In this document: piece by piece, positions 8,975 to 17,098 of the stretch
How the letters are laid out: each line of letters opens with the position of its first letter
Position numbering within the stretch: position 1 is the first letter of the stretch
From: Stagnihabitans tardus
GTDB lineage: Bacteria > Pseudomonadota > Alphaproteobacteria > Rhodobacterales > Rhodobacteraceae
Reading direction: 5' to 3'
DNA: 64,000 bases
NCBI RefSeq assembly: GCF_009925085.1
Contig: NZ_JAABNR010000017.1
Location: forward strand, 1-64,000
Notes under the pieces: generated by a model
Database searches by the model: none
What the model was told of the DNA's origin: nothing
What the model saw: only the letters and a program-made list of their open reading frames with translations
Made by a program: the position numbers and the translations under genes

Positions 8975-9852
8975 CCCGCAAAGGCATCATCCTCGCCGGA
9001 GGCTCGGGCACGCGGCTTTGGCCGATCACCATGGGCGTCTCGAAGCAGCTCCTGCCGATCTATGACAAGCCGATGGTCTATTACCCCCTCTCGGTCCTGA
9101 TGCTGGCGGGCATCCGCGAGATCGCCCTGATCTCGACGCCCGAGGATCAACCGGCCTTCATCCGGCTTCTGGGAGATGGGTCGCAATGGGGGCTGAAGCT
9201 GACCTATATCATCCAGCCCTCGCCCGACGGGCTGGCGCAGGCCTACTTGCTGGCCGAGGATTTCCTGGACGGCGCGCCCTCGGCCATGGTCCTGGGCGAC
9301 AATATCTTCTTCGGCCACGGCCTGCCCGAGATGCTGTCCGAGGCCATGGCCCAGGACAAGGGCGGCACGGTCTTTGGCTATCGCGTGGCCGATCCGGAAC
9401 GCTATGGCGTCGTGGCTTTCGACGCCGAGGGTCGCGTGCAACAGATCATCGAAAAGCCCGAGGTCCCGCCCTCGAACTTCGCCGTCACGGGGCTCTATTT
9501 CCTTGACGGAGACGCCCCGCGCCGGGCCAAGGCGATCAAGCCCTCCCCGCGTGGAGAGCTGGAAATCGTCGATCTCCTGGACACTTACCTGAAAGAGGGC
9601 ACGCTTTCGGTTCAGCGCATGGGGCGGGGTTTCGCCTGGCTGGACACCGGCACCCATGCGAGCCTCATCGACGCGGGCAACTTCGTGCGCACCCTGACCG
9701 AACGCCAGGGCCAGCAGGTGGGAAGCCCCGACGAGATCAGCTTCCGTGCCGGATGGATCGACCGCGCGGCGATGGAAAAGCGGGCCGAGATGTTCAAGAA
9801 GAACGACTACGGGCGCTATCTGCGGACGGTGCTGACGGAGACGGCACCCTGA
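8971..9852 (+). CDS. rfbA: Glucose-1-phosphate thymidylyltransferase
   Basis: RfbA (RmlA) makes dTDP-glucose from glucose-1-phosphate and dTTP, the entry step of the pathway. The 293-residue protein has the nucleotidyltransferase motif GGSGTRLWP (10-18), SKQLLPIYDKPM and a VLGDNIFFGH metal-binding segment. Length and motifs are normal. It ends the operon, and its last 59 bp overlap the 3' end of the convergent chain-length-determinant-like gene. Confidence 0.97.
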   Translation: MTRKGIILAGGSGTRLWPITMGVSKQLLPIYDKPMVYYPLSVLMLAGIREIALISTPEDQPAFIRLLGDGSQWGLKLTYIIQPSPDGLAQAYLLAEDFLDGAPSAMVLGDNIFFGHGLPEMLSEAMAQDKGGTVFGYRVADPERYGVVAFDAEGRVQQIIEKPEVPPSNFAVTGLYFLDGDAPRRAKAIKPSPRGELEIVDLLDTYLKEGTLSVQRMGRGFAWLDTGTHASLIDAGNFVRTLTERQGQQVGSPDEISFRAGWIDRAAMEKRAEMFKKNDYGRYLRTVLTETAP

Positions 9853-10612
9853 TCTCGCGCCCGATCAAGGCCGACAAAAGCGCCAGGGCCAGGGCCGCGG
9901 CGGCCAGGGCCGTCAGCGCCTCGCGCAGGGGGGGGACGATGGTCTGCGCCTCATGCGCCCGGGCCAGGATCGCATAGGGCGGCGCCTTCAGGCGCCCCTC
10001 GACCCGGGCCCGCACCTCTTGCTGGGCCAGGCTTTGGACGATCTCGGCGTGCTCGGCCTCGAGCAGCACCAACTGCCTTGCGCCCGCTGCGTCCAGATCA
10101 GGCACCGACCGCAGCGCCGAGACCTCTTGCCACAACCGATATTCCTCCGACCGCATGAGGCTCAGCCTTTCGGCCCCCGCATCGATCTGCCCGGCCTCCG
10201 CCAGGTCCATGACCTGAAGCGCCACGTCATTGGCCACCCGCACCGCCTGGCTCGCATCGCCCAGGCGCACCGAGATGATCAACCCGATGTCGCGCAAGGG
10301 CAGCCCCATCGACTCGCCCGCCCGCGAGGTCAGGGGATGCAGCGCAATCGCCTGCGACAGAACCACGACAGAGCCCACGCCATGGCGGGCCGCGGTCGTC
10401 TCCAGCATGTCGCGGGTGAGCAGGCGGCTTTCGATCAGCGGGATGGAATCGCCGCCCGGCCGGATTTGCACGACCGAAGCGGCCTCATAGACCGGGGGCA
10501 GGTCCCAAAAGCGCCAAAGCACCAGGAGAAAGACCGCGCAGAGGGCGACGGACAGAACCCGCATGGGTCCGCGCAAGGCAGCGCCGCCGATCCTGATCGT
10601 TCTTGTCGCCAT
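9794..10612 (-). CDS. Wzz-like chain-length determinant family protein
   Basis: This 272-residue protein has a membrane helix at about residues 17-36, a long mostly helical periplasmic-type region and a second helix at about 232-252, followed by a Ser-rich tail. This is the topology of Wzz/polysaccharide co-polymerase proteins, which set O-antigen or exopolysaccharide chain length. The segment after helix 1 (PPVYEAASVVQIRPGGD) fits the usual Wzz start. No tyrosine kinase domain is attached. The neighbouring rfb genes support a role in rhamnose-containing polysaccharide. An alternative start lies 12 codons upstream (10648). Confidence 0.7.
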   Translation of the reverse strand: MATRTIRIGGAALRGPMRVLSVALCAVFLLVLWRFWDLPPVYEAASVVQIRPGGDSIPLIESRLLTRDMLETTAARHGVGSVVVLSQAIALHPLTSRAGESMGLPLRDIGLIISVRLGDASQAVRVANDVALQVMDLAEAGQIDAGAERLSLMRSEEYRLWQEVSALRSVPDLDAAGARQLVLLEAEHAEIVQSLAQQEVRARVEGRLKAPPYAILARAHEAQTIVPPLREALTALAAAALALALLSALIGREIRVPSPSAPSADSARSRSS

Positions 10613-10621
10613 GCAGCTTTT

Positions 10622-10681
10622 CGCCTTTCCCGCGCGTTCCGTCCCCATGCCACAGGATTGGGGCCGAATTTGGGAAAGGCG
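10622..10681. other. Inverted repeat between fdsD and the Wzz-like gene
   Basis: CGCCTTTCCC (10622-10631) and GGGAAAGGCG (10672-10681) are perfect inverted arms 40 bp apart, with a further CCCCA/TGGGG pair inside. It lies between the end of the fds operon and the Wzz-like gene on the same strand. It could form a large hairpin. There is no T-run. Confidence 0.35.
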
Positions 10682-10705
10682 CGGACGGCGGTCAACTTTC
10701 TTGCG

Positions 10706-10948
10706 TCAGGCGGCGGGACGGCGGATCAGGCTTGCAGCCTCGATCACCAGGGGACGGAGGCCCTGGCCACCGGCATCGAGGAGCTCGAACAGATGGCGGC
10801 GCATCCGGGGCTCCCAAAAGTCGTTTATGTGATTGGAAAGCCCCTCCAGCCCCTCTTTATGCGGCTTGGATTCCATGAATTTGGCAATCTGGTTGGCCAT
10901 GGTGACCAGCTTGGCATGGGGGCTCAGGGTTTCGGTGTCATGCGACAT
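10706..10948 (-). CDS. fdsD: Formate dehydrogenase subunit delta
   Basis: FdsD is the small subunit of NAD-dependent formate dehydrogenases of the FdsABG type. In Rhodobacter capsulatus it is needed for a stable, active complex. The 80-residue protein shows the typical KLVTMANQIAKFM and HINDFWEPRMRRHL segments. Its start overlaps the fdhD stop by 11 bp, which supports coupling. It is the last gene of the operon. Confidence 0.93.
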   Translation of the reverse strand: MSHDTETLSPHAKLVTMANQIAKFMESKPHKEGLEGLSNHINDFWEPRMRRHLFELLDAGGQGLRPLVIEAASLIRRPAA

Positions 10949-11768
10949 GGGCGACCTCGGGGCGGATGCGGTGGGAATGGGTGAAGACCTCGAACCGGTC
11001 GGGCCGGGCGAGGGCGATGAGGGTGATGTTCAGCTTTTCGGCCAGTTCCACCGCCTGCGCCGTGGGGGCCGAGACGGCGATGATCATGGGCTGACCAAAG
11101 GCCGCGACCTTTTGTACCATGTCGATCGAAACGCGCGAGGTCAGGACGACGGCGCCATACCTCGGCGGCGATTGCAGGGCACCCGGGATGGTGCGGTTGT
11201 CCCAGAGCCAGGCCCCCGCCAGCTTGTCCAGCGCGTTGTGGCGGCCCACGTCCTCGCGCACGGTGAGCATCTCGCCATAGGACCACAGGCCCGCCGCATG
11301 CACCGCGCGGGTCGTGTCGTGCAGCTTCTGGAACTGCGGAAGGGCGGCCACCGCCGCCATGACCTCGGAGGGGGACATGGCAAGATCGGTCGTGACCGGG
11401 GTGAGGTCGCGCAGCGCCTCATCCAGGCTGTCGATGCCGCACAGCCCGCAGCCCACGGGCCCGGCCATGTAACGGCGACGGGCGGCCAGCCGGGCCTCGG
11501 CGGCCTTCTTGACCCAGATTTGCAGGTCGATGCCCTTGTCGGTCTGAACCGGGGTGATCTTGGTGATTTCGTCCAGGTCAGCCAGGCCCTCGGTATGGGC
11601 AAAGCCACGGGCGAAGTCCTTCAGATCGGCCGGAGTGGCCATCATCACCGCCTGGGTCGAGCCATTGAAGGAAATCGCCACCGCCACTTCCTCGGGCAGC
11701 TCGCGCGCGCCCGGGGTCTGGCCGCCTGACCCGAAGGCCAGGCGGCTTTGGGGGCGGTGGCCCTTCAT
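10938..11768 (-). CDS. fdhD: Formate dehydrogenase accessory sulfurtransferase FdhD (FdsC)
   Basis: FdhD-type proteins carry sulfur to, and bind, the bis-MGD cofactor before its insertion into formate dehydrogenase. In fds operons this gene is called fdsC. The 276-residue protein has the cysteine loop CGLC (107-110), the segment FNGSTQAVMMATPADLKDFA and the REDVGRHNALDKL signature of the family. The ATG at 11768 overlaps the fdsA stop as ATGA. Confidence 0.95.
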   Translation of the reverse strand: MKGHRPQSRLAFGSGGQTPGARELPEEVAVAISFNGSTQAVMMATPADLKDFARGFAHTEGLADLDEITKITPVQTDKGIDLQIWVKKAAEARLAARRRYMAGPVGCGLCGIDSLDEALRDLTPVTTDLAMSPSEVMAAVAALPQFQKLHDTTRAVHAAGLWSYGEMLTVREDVGRHNALDKLAGAWLWDNRTIPGALQSPPRYGAVVLTSRVSIDMVQKVAAFGQPMIIAVSAPTAQAVELAEKLNITLIALARPDRFEVFTHSHRIRPEVAHVA

Positions 11769-14635
11769 TCCGCCGCGATCCGCCGCGACTTGGCGGCCTG
11801 GGCGTTGTACTCTTCCTGCCACTCGGTCGGGCCGTTGGACAAGGCGACCTGAACGGCGGTCACCTTGTATTCCGGGCAGTTGGTCGCCCAGTCCGAGAAG
11901 TCGGTGGTGACGACATTGGCCTGGGTGTCGGGGTGGTGGAAGGTCGTATAGACCACGCCCGGATTGACCCGGTCGGTGATCGTGGCGCGCAGCGCGGTCT
12001 CGCCGGAGCGCGAGGCCAGCTTGACCCAATCGCCCTCCTTGATGCCGCGCTGTTCGGCGTCATGGGGGTGGATTTCCAGGATGTCCTGGTCATGCCAGAC
12101 CACATTGGCCGTCCTGCGGGTCTGAGCCCCCACGTTATACTGCGACAGGATCCGCCCCGTGGTCAACAAGAGCGGGAAGCGCGGCCCGGTGCGCTCATCG
12201 GTCGCCACATATTCCGTGTTGATGAAGCGCCCCTTGCCGCGGACGAAGCCGTCGACATGCATGAGCGGCGTGCCTTCCGGCGACTTCTCGTTGCAGGGCC
12301 ATTGGATCGAGCCCATGGTCTCGAGCTTTTCATAGGTCACGCCCGCGAAGGAGGGCGTCGTCAGCGCGATTTCCTCCATGATTTGCGCGGGATGGGTATA
12401 GCCCCATTCCGCGCCCATGGCATTGGCGAACATCTGGGTCACTTCCCAATCGGCGTAACCCTGACGCGGCGCCATGACCTTGCGGACGCGGTTGATGCGA
12501 CGCTCGGCATTGGTGAAGGTGCCGTCCTTCTCCAGGAAGGTCGAGCCCGGGAAGAAGACATGGGCGTAATTGGCGGTCTCGTTCAGGAAGAGGTCATGGA
12601 CGATGACGCAGTCCATGGCCGCCAGACCCGCAGCCACATGCTTGGTGTCGGGGTCGGATTGCAGGATATCCTCGCCCTGGCAGTAAAGCCCCTTGAAGGT
12701 GCCCTCGACGGCGGCATCCAGCATGTTGGGGATGCGCAGGCCCGGCTCGTTGTCGATCTCGACGCCCCAGACCTCGCGGTAGATGTCGCGCACCGCCTCG
12801 CCCTTGACGTGACGATAGCCCGGAAGCTCATGCGGGAAAGACCCCATGTCGCAAGAGCCCTGGACGTTGTTCTGCCCCCGCAGCGGGTTCACGCCGACGC
12901 CGGGACGGCCGACATTGCCGGTCAGCATGGCCAGGTTGGCGATGCCGATGACGGTGGTCGAACCCTGGGAGTGTTCGGTGACCCCCAGCCCGTAGTAGAT
13001 CGCTCCATTGCCGCCCTTTGCGTAAAGGCGAGCGGCGCCGCGGACTTCCTCGGCCTTGACGCCGGTCAGAAGCTGCACGGCTTCCGGGGAGAACTGCGGC
13101 TGGCTGATGAACTCGGCATAGGCCTGGAATTCGTCCCAATCGCAGCGGTTGCGGATGAAGTCCTCATCGAAGAGGCCCTCGGTGACGATGACATGCGCCA
13201 GGGCGGAGACCACGGCCACGTTCGTCCCCGGCGTCAGGGCCAGGTGATGGGCGGCCTTGTAGTGCGCGCCCTGCACCGTCTCGGTCCGGCGCGGGTCGAT
13301 GACGATCAGCTTGGCCCCCTTGCGCAGCCGCTTCTTCATGCGCGAGGCAAAGACCGGGTGGCCGGAATGCGGATTGGCGCCGATGACCATGATGACATCG
13401 GCATGCTCGACCGAGTCGAAGTCCTGCGTGCCCGCGCTGGTCCCGAAGGTCTGGCCCAGCCCGTAACCCGTGGGCGAGTGGCAGACCCGCGCGCAAGTGT
13501 CGGTGTTGTTGTTGCGGAAGACCGCCCGGGTCAGCTTCTGCACCAGGTAGGTTTCCTCGTTCGTGCAGCGCGAGGAGGTGATCACGCCCACCGAATGGCG
13601 GCCATGCGTGTCGATGATCCCCTTCATCCGGTTGGCGGCGAATTCCATGGCTTCGGCCCAGGAGACCTCTTTCCAGGGGTCATTGATGCTGTCCCGGATC
13701 ATCGGCGAGAGGATCCGGTCGCTGTGCGAGGCATAGCCGTAAGCAAACCGCCCCTTGACGCAGCTATGCCCCCGGTTGGCCTTGCCATGCTTGTAGGGCG
13801 TCATCCGCACCAGCTCATCGCCGCGCATCTCGGCCTTGAACTGGCAGCCCACGCCGCAATAGGCGCAGGTCGTGATGACCTCGCGCTGCGGGGTGCCCAG
13901 TTCGATCACCGACTTCTCTTGCAAGGTCCCGGTCGGGCAGGCCTGCACGCAGGCGCCGCAGGACACGCAATCCGAGGTCAGGAAAGTGTCGGACTTGAGC
14001 CCCGCCGAAACGCGGCTGTCGAAGCCGCGGCCCGAGATCGTCAGGGCAAAAGTCCCCTGCACTTCCTCACAGGCCCGGACGCAGCGCGAGCAGACGATGC
14101 ACTTGGCAGGGTCGTAGCTGAAATAGGGGTTGGAATTGTCCTTGGGGATATAAAGCGGGTTCGCCTCGCCGTTCTGCCGGGGCTGGAAGTGGTTTTCCAC
14201 AGCCTCATAGCGCACATCGCGCAGGCCGACCGCGCCCGCCATATCCTGCAACTCGCAATCGCCATTGGCCGAGCAGGTCAGGCAATCCAGCGGGTGGTCA
14301 GAGATGTAAAGCTCCATCACCCCCTTGCGCAGCTTCGCCAGCTTGGCGTTCTGCGTGGTGACCTTCAGCCCCGGCGCCACCGGCGTGGTGCAAGAGGCGG
14401 GCGTGCCGTTGCGGCCCTCGATTTCCACCAGGCACAGCCGGCACGACCCGAAAGCGTCGATGGAGTCGGTCGCGCAAAGCTTCGGCACCTGGATGCCGAT
14501 TTCAGCGGCCGCGCGCATGATCGAGGTGCCTTCGGGCACGGTGACCTCGAAGCCGTCGATCACCAGGCTGACCATGGTCTTCGACTTGGCGGCAGGGGTG
14601 CCGAAATCGCGGTCGGGGAGGATGAAGTCCTTCAT
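11765..14635 (-). CDS. fdsA: NAD-dependent formate dehydrogenase, catalytic alpha subunit
   Basis: FdsA oxidises formate to CO2 at a molybdenum bis-MGD centre and passes electrons through iron-sulfur clusters to FdsB/FdsG for NAD reduction, in the cytoplasm. The 956-residue protein begins with a 2Fe-2S ferredoxin domain (Cys54, 65, 68, 82), then a NuoG-like Cys-rich segment, two ferredoxin clusters (CIVCSRCVRAC, CVSCGACVQAC) and the 4Fe-4S site CAYCGVGC. The Mo ligand is the Cys in ARVCHSPTGYG, a normal TGC codon and not selenocysteine. No Tat signal is present. Confidence 0.97.
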   Translation of the reverse strand: MKDFILPDRDFGTPAAKSKTMVSLVIDGFEVTVPEGTSIMRAAAEIGIQVPKLCATDSIDAFGSCRLCLVEIEGRNGTPASCTTPVAPGLKVTTQNAKLAKLRKGVMELYISDHPLDCLTCSANGDCELQDMAGAVGLRDVRYEAVENHFQPRQNGEANPLYIPKDNSNPYFSYDPAKCIVCSRCVRACEEVQGTFALTISGRGFDSRVSAGLKSDTFLTSDCVSCGACVQACPTGTLQEKSVIELGTPQREVITTCAYCGVGCQFKAEMRGDELVRMTPYKHGKANRGHSCVKGRFAYGYASHSDRILSPMIRDSINDPWKEVSWAEAMEFAANRMKGIIDTHGRHSVGVITSSRCTNEETYLVQKLTRAVFRNNNTDTCARVCHSPTGYGLGQTFGTSAGTQDFDSVEHADVIMVIGANPHSGHPVFASRMKKRLRKGAKLIVIDPRRTETVQGAHYKAAHHLALTPGTNVAVVSALAHVIVTEGLFDEDFIRNRCDWDEFQAYAEFISQPQFSPEAVQLLTGVKAEEVRGAARLYAKGGNGAIYYGLGVTEHSQGSTTVIGIANLAMLTGNVGRPGVGVNPLRGQNNVQGSCDMGSFPHELPGYRHVKGEAVRDIYREVWGVEIDNEPGLRIPNMLDAAVEGTFKGLYCQGEDILQSDPDTKHVAAGLAAMDCVIVHDLFLNETANYAHVFFPGSTFLEKDGTFTNAERRINRVRKVMAPRQGYADWEVTQMFANAMGAEWGYTHPAQIMEEIALTTPSFAGVTYEKLETMGSIQWPCNEKSPEGTPLMHVDGFVRGKGRFINTEYVATDERTGPRFPLLLTTGRILSQYNVGAQTRRTANVVWHDQDILEIHPHDAEQRGIKEGDWVKLASRSGETALRATITDRVNPGVVYTTFHHPDTQANVVTTDFSDWATNCPEYKVTAVQVALSNGPTEWQEEYNAQAAKSRRIAAE

Positions 14636-14636
14636 G

Positions 14637-14849
14637 TCACGCGCCTTTCTTCTGGGCCAGCTGATGGGCCACGATCGCATTGGCATGGCCATGTCCAAGG
14701 CCGTGCGTCTCTTTCAGATGCCCCACGATCTGCATATGGGGCTGGTCCAGCATGGGCGCGATCACCGCGAACCAGTGGTCCATGGGCTGGCCGTATTTCG
14801 CCTCGATCGAGGGGAAGTAACTGGCCGGGCCCTTTACCTTTTCCGTCAT
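14637..14849 (-). CDS. DUF4287 domain small protein within the fds operon
   Basis: This 70-residue protein matches DUF4287 as I remember it: a PASYFPSIEAKYGQPMDHW start and an HGLGHGHANAIVAH end with several histidines. The function is unknown. It sits exactly between fdsB (ATGA overlap at 14846-14849) and fdsA (1-bp gap), so it is translated together with the formate dehydrogenase subunits. The classical operon fdsGBACD has no such gene. A role in assembly or metal handling is possible but not shown. Confidence 0.85.
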   Translation of the reverse strand: MTEKVKGPASYFPSIEAKYGQPMDHWFAVIAPMLDQPHMQIVGHLKETHGLGHGHANAIVAHQLAQKKGA

Positions 14850-16372
14850 TCCGCCGCCTCTTTGGCTGCGAAATCATCGGGGAAATGGGTCAAAGCCGAC
14901 ATGACCGGGTAAGGCGTGAAGCCACCCAAGGCGCAGAGCGAGCCCGATTTCATCGTCTGGCAGAGGTCGATCAGCAAGGGTTTCGCCTCGGCATCGCCCC
15001 GCGCGATGCGGTCCACGGTCTCGACGCCCCGCACTGCGCCGATCCGGCAGGGGGTGCATTTGCCGCAAGACTCGATGGCGCAGAACTCCATGGCGAAACG
15101 CGCCATGCCCAGCATATCGGCGCTGTCGTCGAAGACGGTCAGGCCGGCATGGCCGATCAGACCCTCTTTGCCTGCGAATTCCTCATAGCCGAAGGGCGTG
15201 TCGAAGAGGCTGCGCGGGAAGTAAGCGCCCAAAGGCCCGCCCACCTGCACCGCCTTGACCGGGCGGCCGGTCAAGGTGCCGCCGCCGATCTTGTCCACGA
15301 TATCGCCCAGCGAAAGCCCGAAGGCCACCTCGTAAAGCCCGCCGAACTTCACATTCCCCGCGATCTGCAGGGGGATCGTGCCGCGCGACCGGCCGAGGCC
15401 AAAGCCCTTGTAGAACTCCGCCCCCTTCGCGAAAATCACCGGCACCGAGGCCAGCGAGATCACGTTGTTGACCACGGTGGGCTTGCCCATGAAGCCCTCA
15501 AGCGCCGGAAGCGGGGGCTTGGCGCGCACGATGCCGCGCTTGCCCTCCAAGGAGTTCAACAGCGAGGTCTCCTCGCCGCAGACATAGGCGCCCGCACCGA
15601 CACGAACCTCCATGTCGAAATGCCGGCCCGAGCCCAGGACATCGCCCAGGATGCCCCCCGCCCGCGCCACATCCAGCGCGGCCTGCATCACCGCAATCGC
15701 CACCGGATATTCGCTGCGAATATAGACGAAGCCCTTCTCGGCGCCACAGGCCAGGCCCGCAATCGCCATGCCCTCGATCAGGGTCAGGGGGTCGCCCTCC
15801 ATCAGCATCCGGTCGGCAAAGGTCGCGCTATCGCCCTCATCGGCATTGCAGACGATGTATTTCCGGTCTCCCTTGGCCTCGGAGACCGTCTTCCACTTGA
15901 TCCCCGTCGGGAAGCCCGCACCACCGCGCCCGCGCAGGCCCGAATTCGTGACCTCGGCCACCATCTCCGGCGCCGTCATGGTCACGGCACGCTTCAGCCC
16001 CTCAAGGCCCCCATGCGCCACGTAATCCGCCAGCGAGAGCGGATCGACCACGCCGACGCGCGCAAAGGTCAACCGGGTCTGACCCTTCATCCAGGGCAGC
16101 TCCTCGGTCAGGCCCAGGGCCTTGGGATGCTTGGCCAGGTCACCGAAGAGCCCCGCGACATCGGAGGGCTCCATCGGCCCGAAGGCCATGCGACCGGCTT
16201 GCGTCACGACCTCGGCCAGGGGCTCCAGCCAGACCATCCCGCGCGAGCCATTGCGGATAAGCTCCACCGCCACGCCACGGGCCTTGGCTTCCGCCAACAC
16301 AGCCGCCGCCACCTCATCCGCGCCCAAAGCCACGGCAGCCGAATCCAGCGGGAGATAAATCTTCAAAGTCAT
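14846..16372 (-). CDS. fdsB: NAD-dependent formate dehydrogenase, beta subunit
   Basis: FdsB is the NuoF-like subunit that binds FMN and NAD and transfers electrons from FdsA clusters to NAD. The 508-residue protein carries a thioredoxin-like N-terminal part (about 1-90), the FMN/NAD site GLRGRGGAGFPTGIKW (to residue 160), AGAYVCGEETSLLNS and the 4Fe-4S ligands CGKCTPC near the C-terminus. It overlaps fdsG and the DUF4287 gene by 4 bp each. Confidence 0.97.
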   Translation of the reverse strand: MTLKIYLPLDSAAVALGADEVAAAVLAEAKARGVAVELIRNGSRGMVWLEPLAEVVTQAGRMAFGPMEPSDVAGLFGDLAKHPKALGLTEELPWMKGQTRLTFARVGVVDPLSLADYVAHGGLEGLKRAVTMTAPEMVAEVTNSGLRGRGGAGFPTGIKWKTVSEAKGDRKYIVCNADEGDSATFADRMLMEGDPLTLIEGMAIAGLACGAEKGFVYIRSEYPVAIAVMQAALDVARAGGILGDVLGSGRHFDMEVRVGAGAYVCGEETSLLNSLEGKRGIVRAKPPLPALEGFMGKPTVVNNVISLASVPVIFAKGAEFYKGFGLGRSRGTIPLQIAGNVKFGGLYEVAFGLSLGDIVDKIGGGTLTGRPVKAVQVGGPLGAYFPRSLFDTPFGYEEFAGKEGLIGHAGLTVFDDSADMLGMARFAMEFCAIESCGKCTPCRIGAVRGVETVDRIARGDAEAKPLLIDLCQTMKSGSLCALGGFTPYPVMSALTHFPDDFAAKEAAE

Positions 16373-16836
16373 TTCAGCCCCCCGATGATCGCATCCAGCT
16401 TGGCCGCATCCAGCCGCCCCACCAGTTTCCCATCGACCAAGGCCGCCGGCCCGCAGGCGCAGAGCCCAAGGCAGAAGATCGGCTCCAGCGTCACCGCGCC
16501 ATCCTTCGAGGTCTCATGCCAGTCGAGCCCCAGCTTGCCCCGCGCATGATCGGCCAAGGCATCCGCGCCGACCGATTTGCAAGACTCCGCCCGGCACAGC
16601 TTCAGCACATGCCGCCCCGCAGGCTTCTCGCGGAAGTCGTGGTAAAAGCTCATCACCCCGGCCGCCTCGGCCTTGGTGATGACCAGGGCCTCGGCGATGA
16701 CCGGCAAGGCCGCCTCGGGGACATGGCCAAACTCGGCCTGAACCGCGTGGAGGATTGGCAGGAGCGCCCCCTCCATCCCCTTGTGAGCATCGAGGATCTC
16801 CTCGACACGGGCAATCATGCTGGCGGAATCAAGCAT
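16369..16836 (-). CDS. fdsG: NAD-dependent formate dehydrogenase, gamma subunit
   Basis: FdsG is the NuoE-like subunit with one 2Fe-2S cluster. The 155 residues show the four ligands Cys81 and Cys86 (CRAESC) and Cys122 and Cys126 (CLGLC), in the usual spacing. It is the first gene of the operon. The 262 bp in front of it contain direct repeats and an inverted repeat that fit a LysR-type operator. Confidence 0.96.
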   Translation of the reverse strand: MLDSASMIARVEEILDAHKGMEGALLPILHAVQAEFGHVPEAALPVIAEALVITKAEAAGVMSFYHDFREKPAGRHVLKLCRAESCKSVGADALADHARGKLGLDWHETSKDGAVTLEPIFCLGLCACGPAALVDGKLVGRLDAAKLDAIIGGLK

Positions 16837-16883
16837 CCCGGGACCTTTCGCTGGCTATTCCTGCCTTGATGCCCCCAGTCACC

Positions 16884-16930
16884 CCGTCAATCAATATCAA
16901 ACCTCCGTCAATCGATAGCCAAATCCTATC
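16884..16930. promoter_or_regulatory. Putative LysR-type operator upstream of fdsG
   Basis: GATAG-N7-CTATC (16914-16930) contains the T-N11-A core of LysR-type binding sites and lies 78 bp upstream of the fdsG ATG. Two direct repeats, CCGTCAATCAATATC (16884-16898) and CCGTCAATCGATAGC (16905-16919), are spaced 21 bp apart, i.e. two helical turns. A LysR gene lies directly upstream. The assignment to that regulator is an inference. Confidence 0.55.
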
Positions 16931-16963
16931 AATTCATCCCCCTCCCAAACTCCATGGGGATTT

Positions 16964-17061
16964 TCAAGGGGCCCAAGGGCCCCTTGAAGCAGGGGGGTCC
17001 GGGGGGGTATGCCATTTGTTTCGCCACTGGTTCGAGAAACAAGTGGCATGAGCCCCCCCGG
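16964..17061. other. Strong hairpins between the LysR gene and fdsG
   Basis: A perfect 10-bp stem with a 4-base loop lies at 16964-16987. A second, composite hairpin spans 16999-17061: a 9-bp outer stem (16999-17007 with 17053-17061), a small internal loop and a 14-bp inner stem (17009-17022 with 17036-17049, one G-T pair). No T-run follows on either strand. It may end LysR transcripts or be a repeat element. Its G-run resembles that at 57060. Confidence 0.5.
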
Positions 17062-17098
17062 CTTCCTCCCGGCAGGGGCAAGGGCGCCAGCCCGCAGC

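Noticed and set aside
11765-14635. Selenocysteine in the formate dehydrogenase alpha subunit
   Set aside because: The Mo-ligand position in ARVCHSPTG is an ordinary Cys codon, and no in-frame TGA is present.
11933-16549. A plus-strand open frame of 1538 codons running opposite to the fds operon
   Set aside because: It is antisense to five well-supported formate dehydrogenase genes, has no domain, and its composition (rich in His, Arg, Gly and Asp) is what antisense reading of high-GC codons gives.
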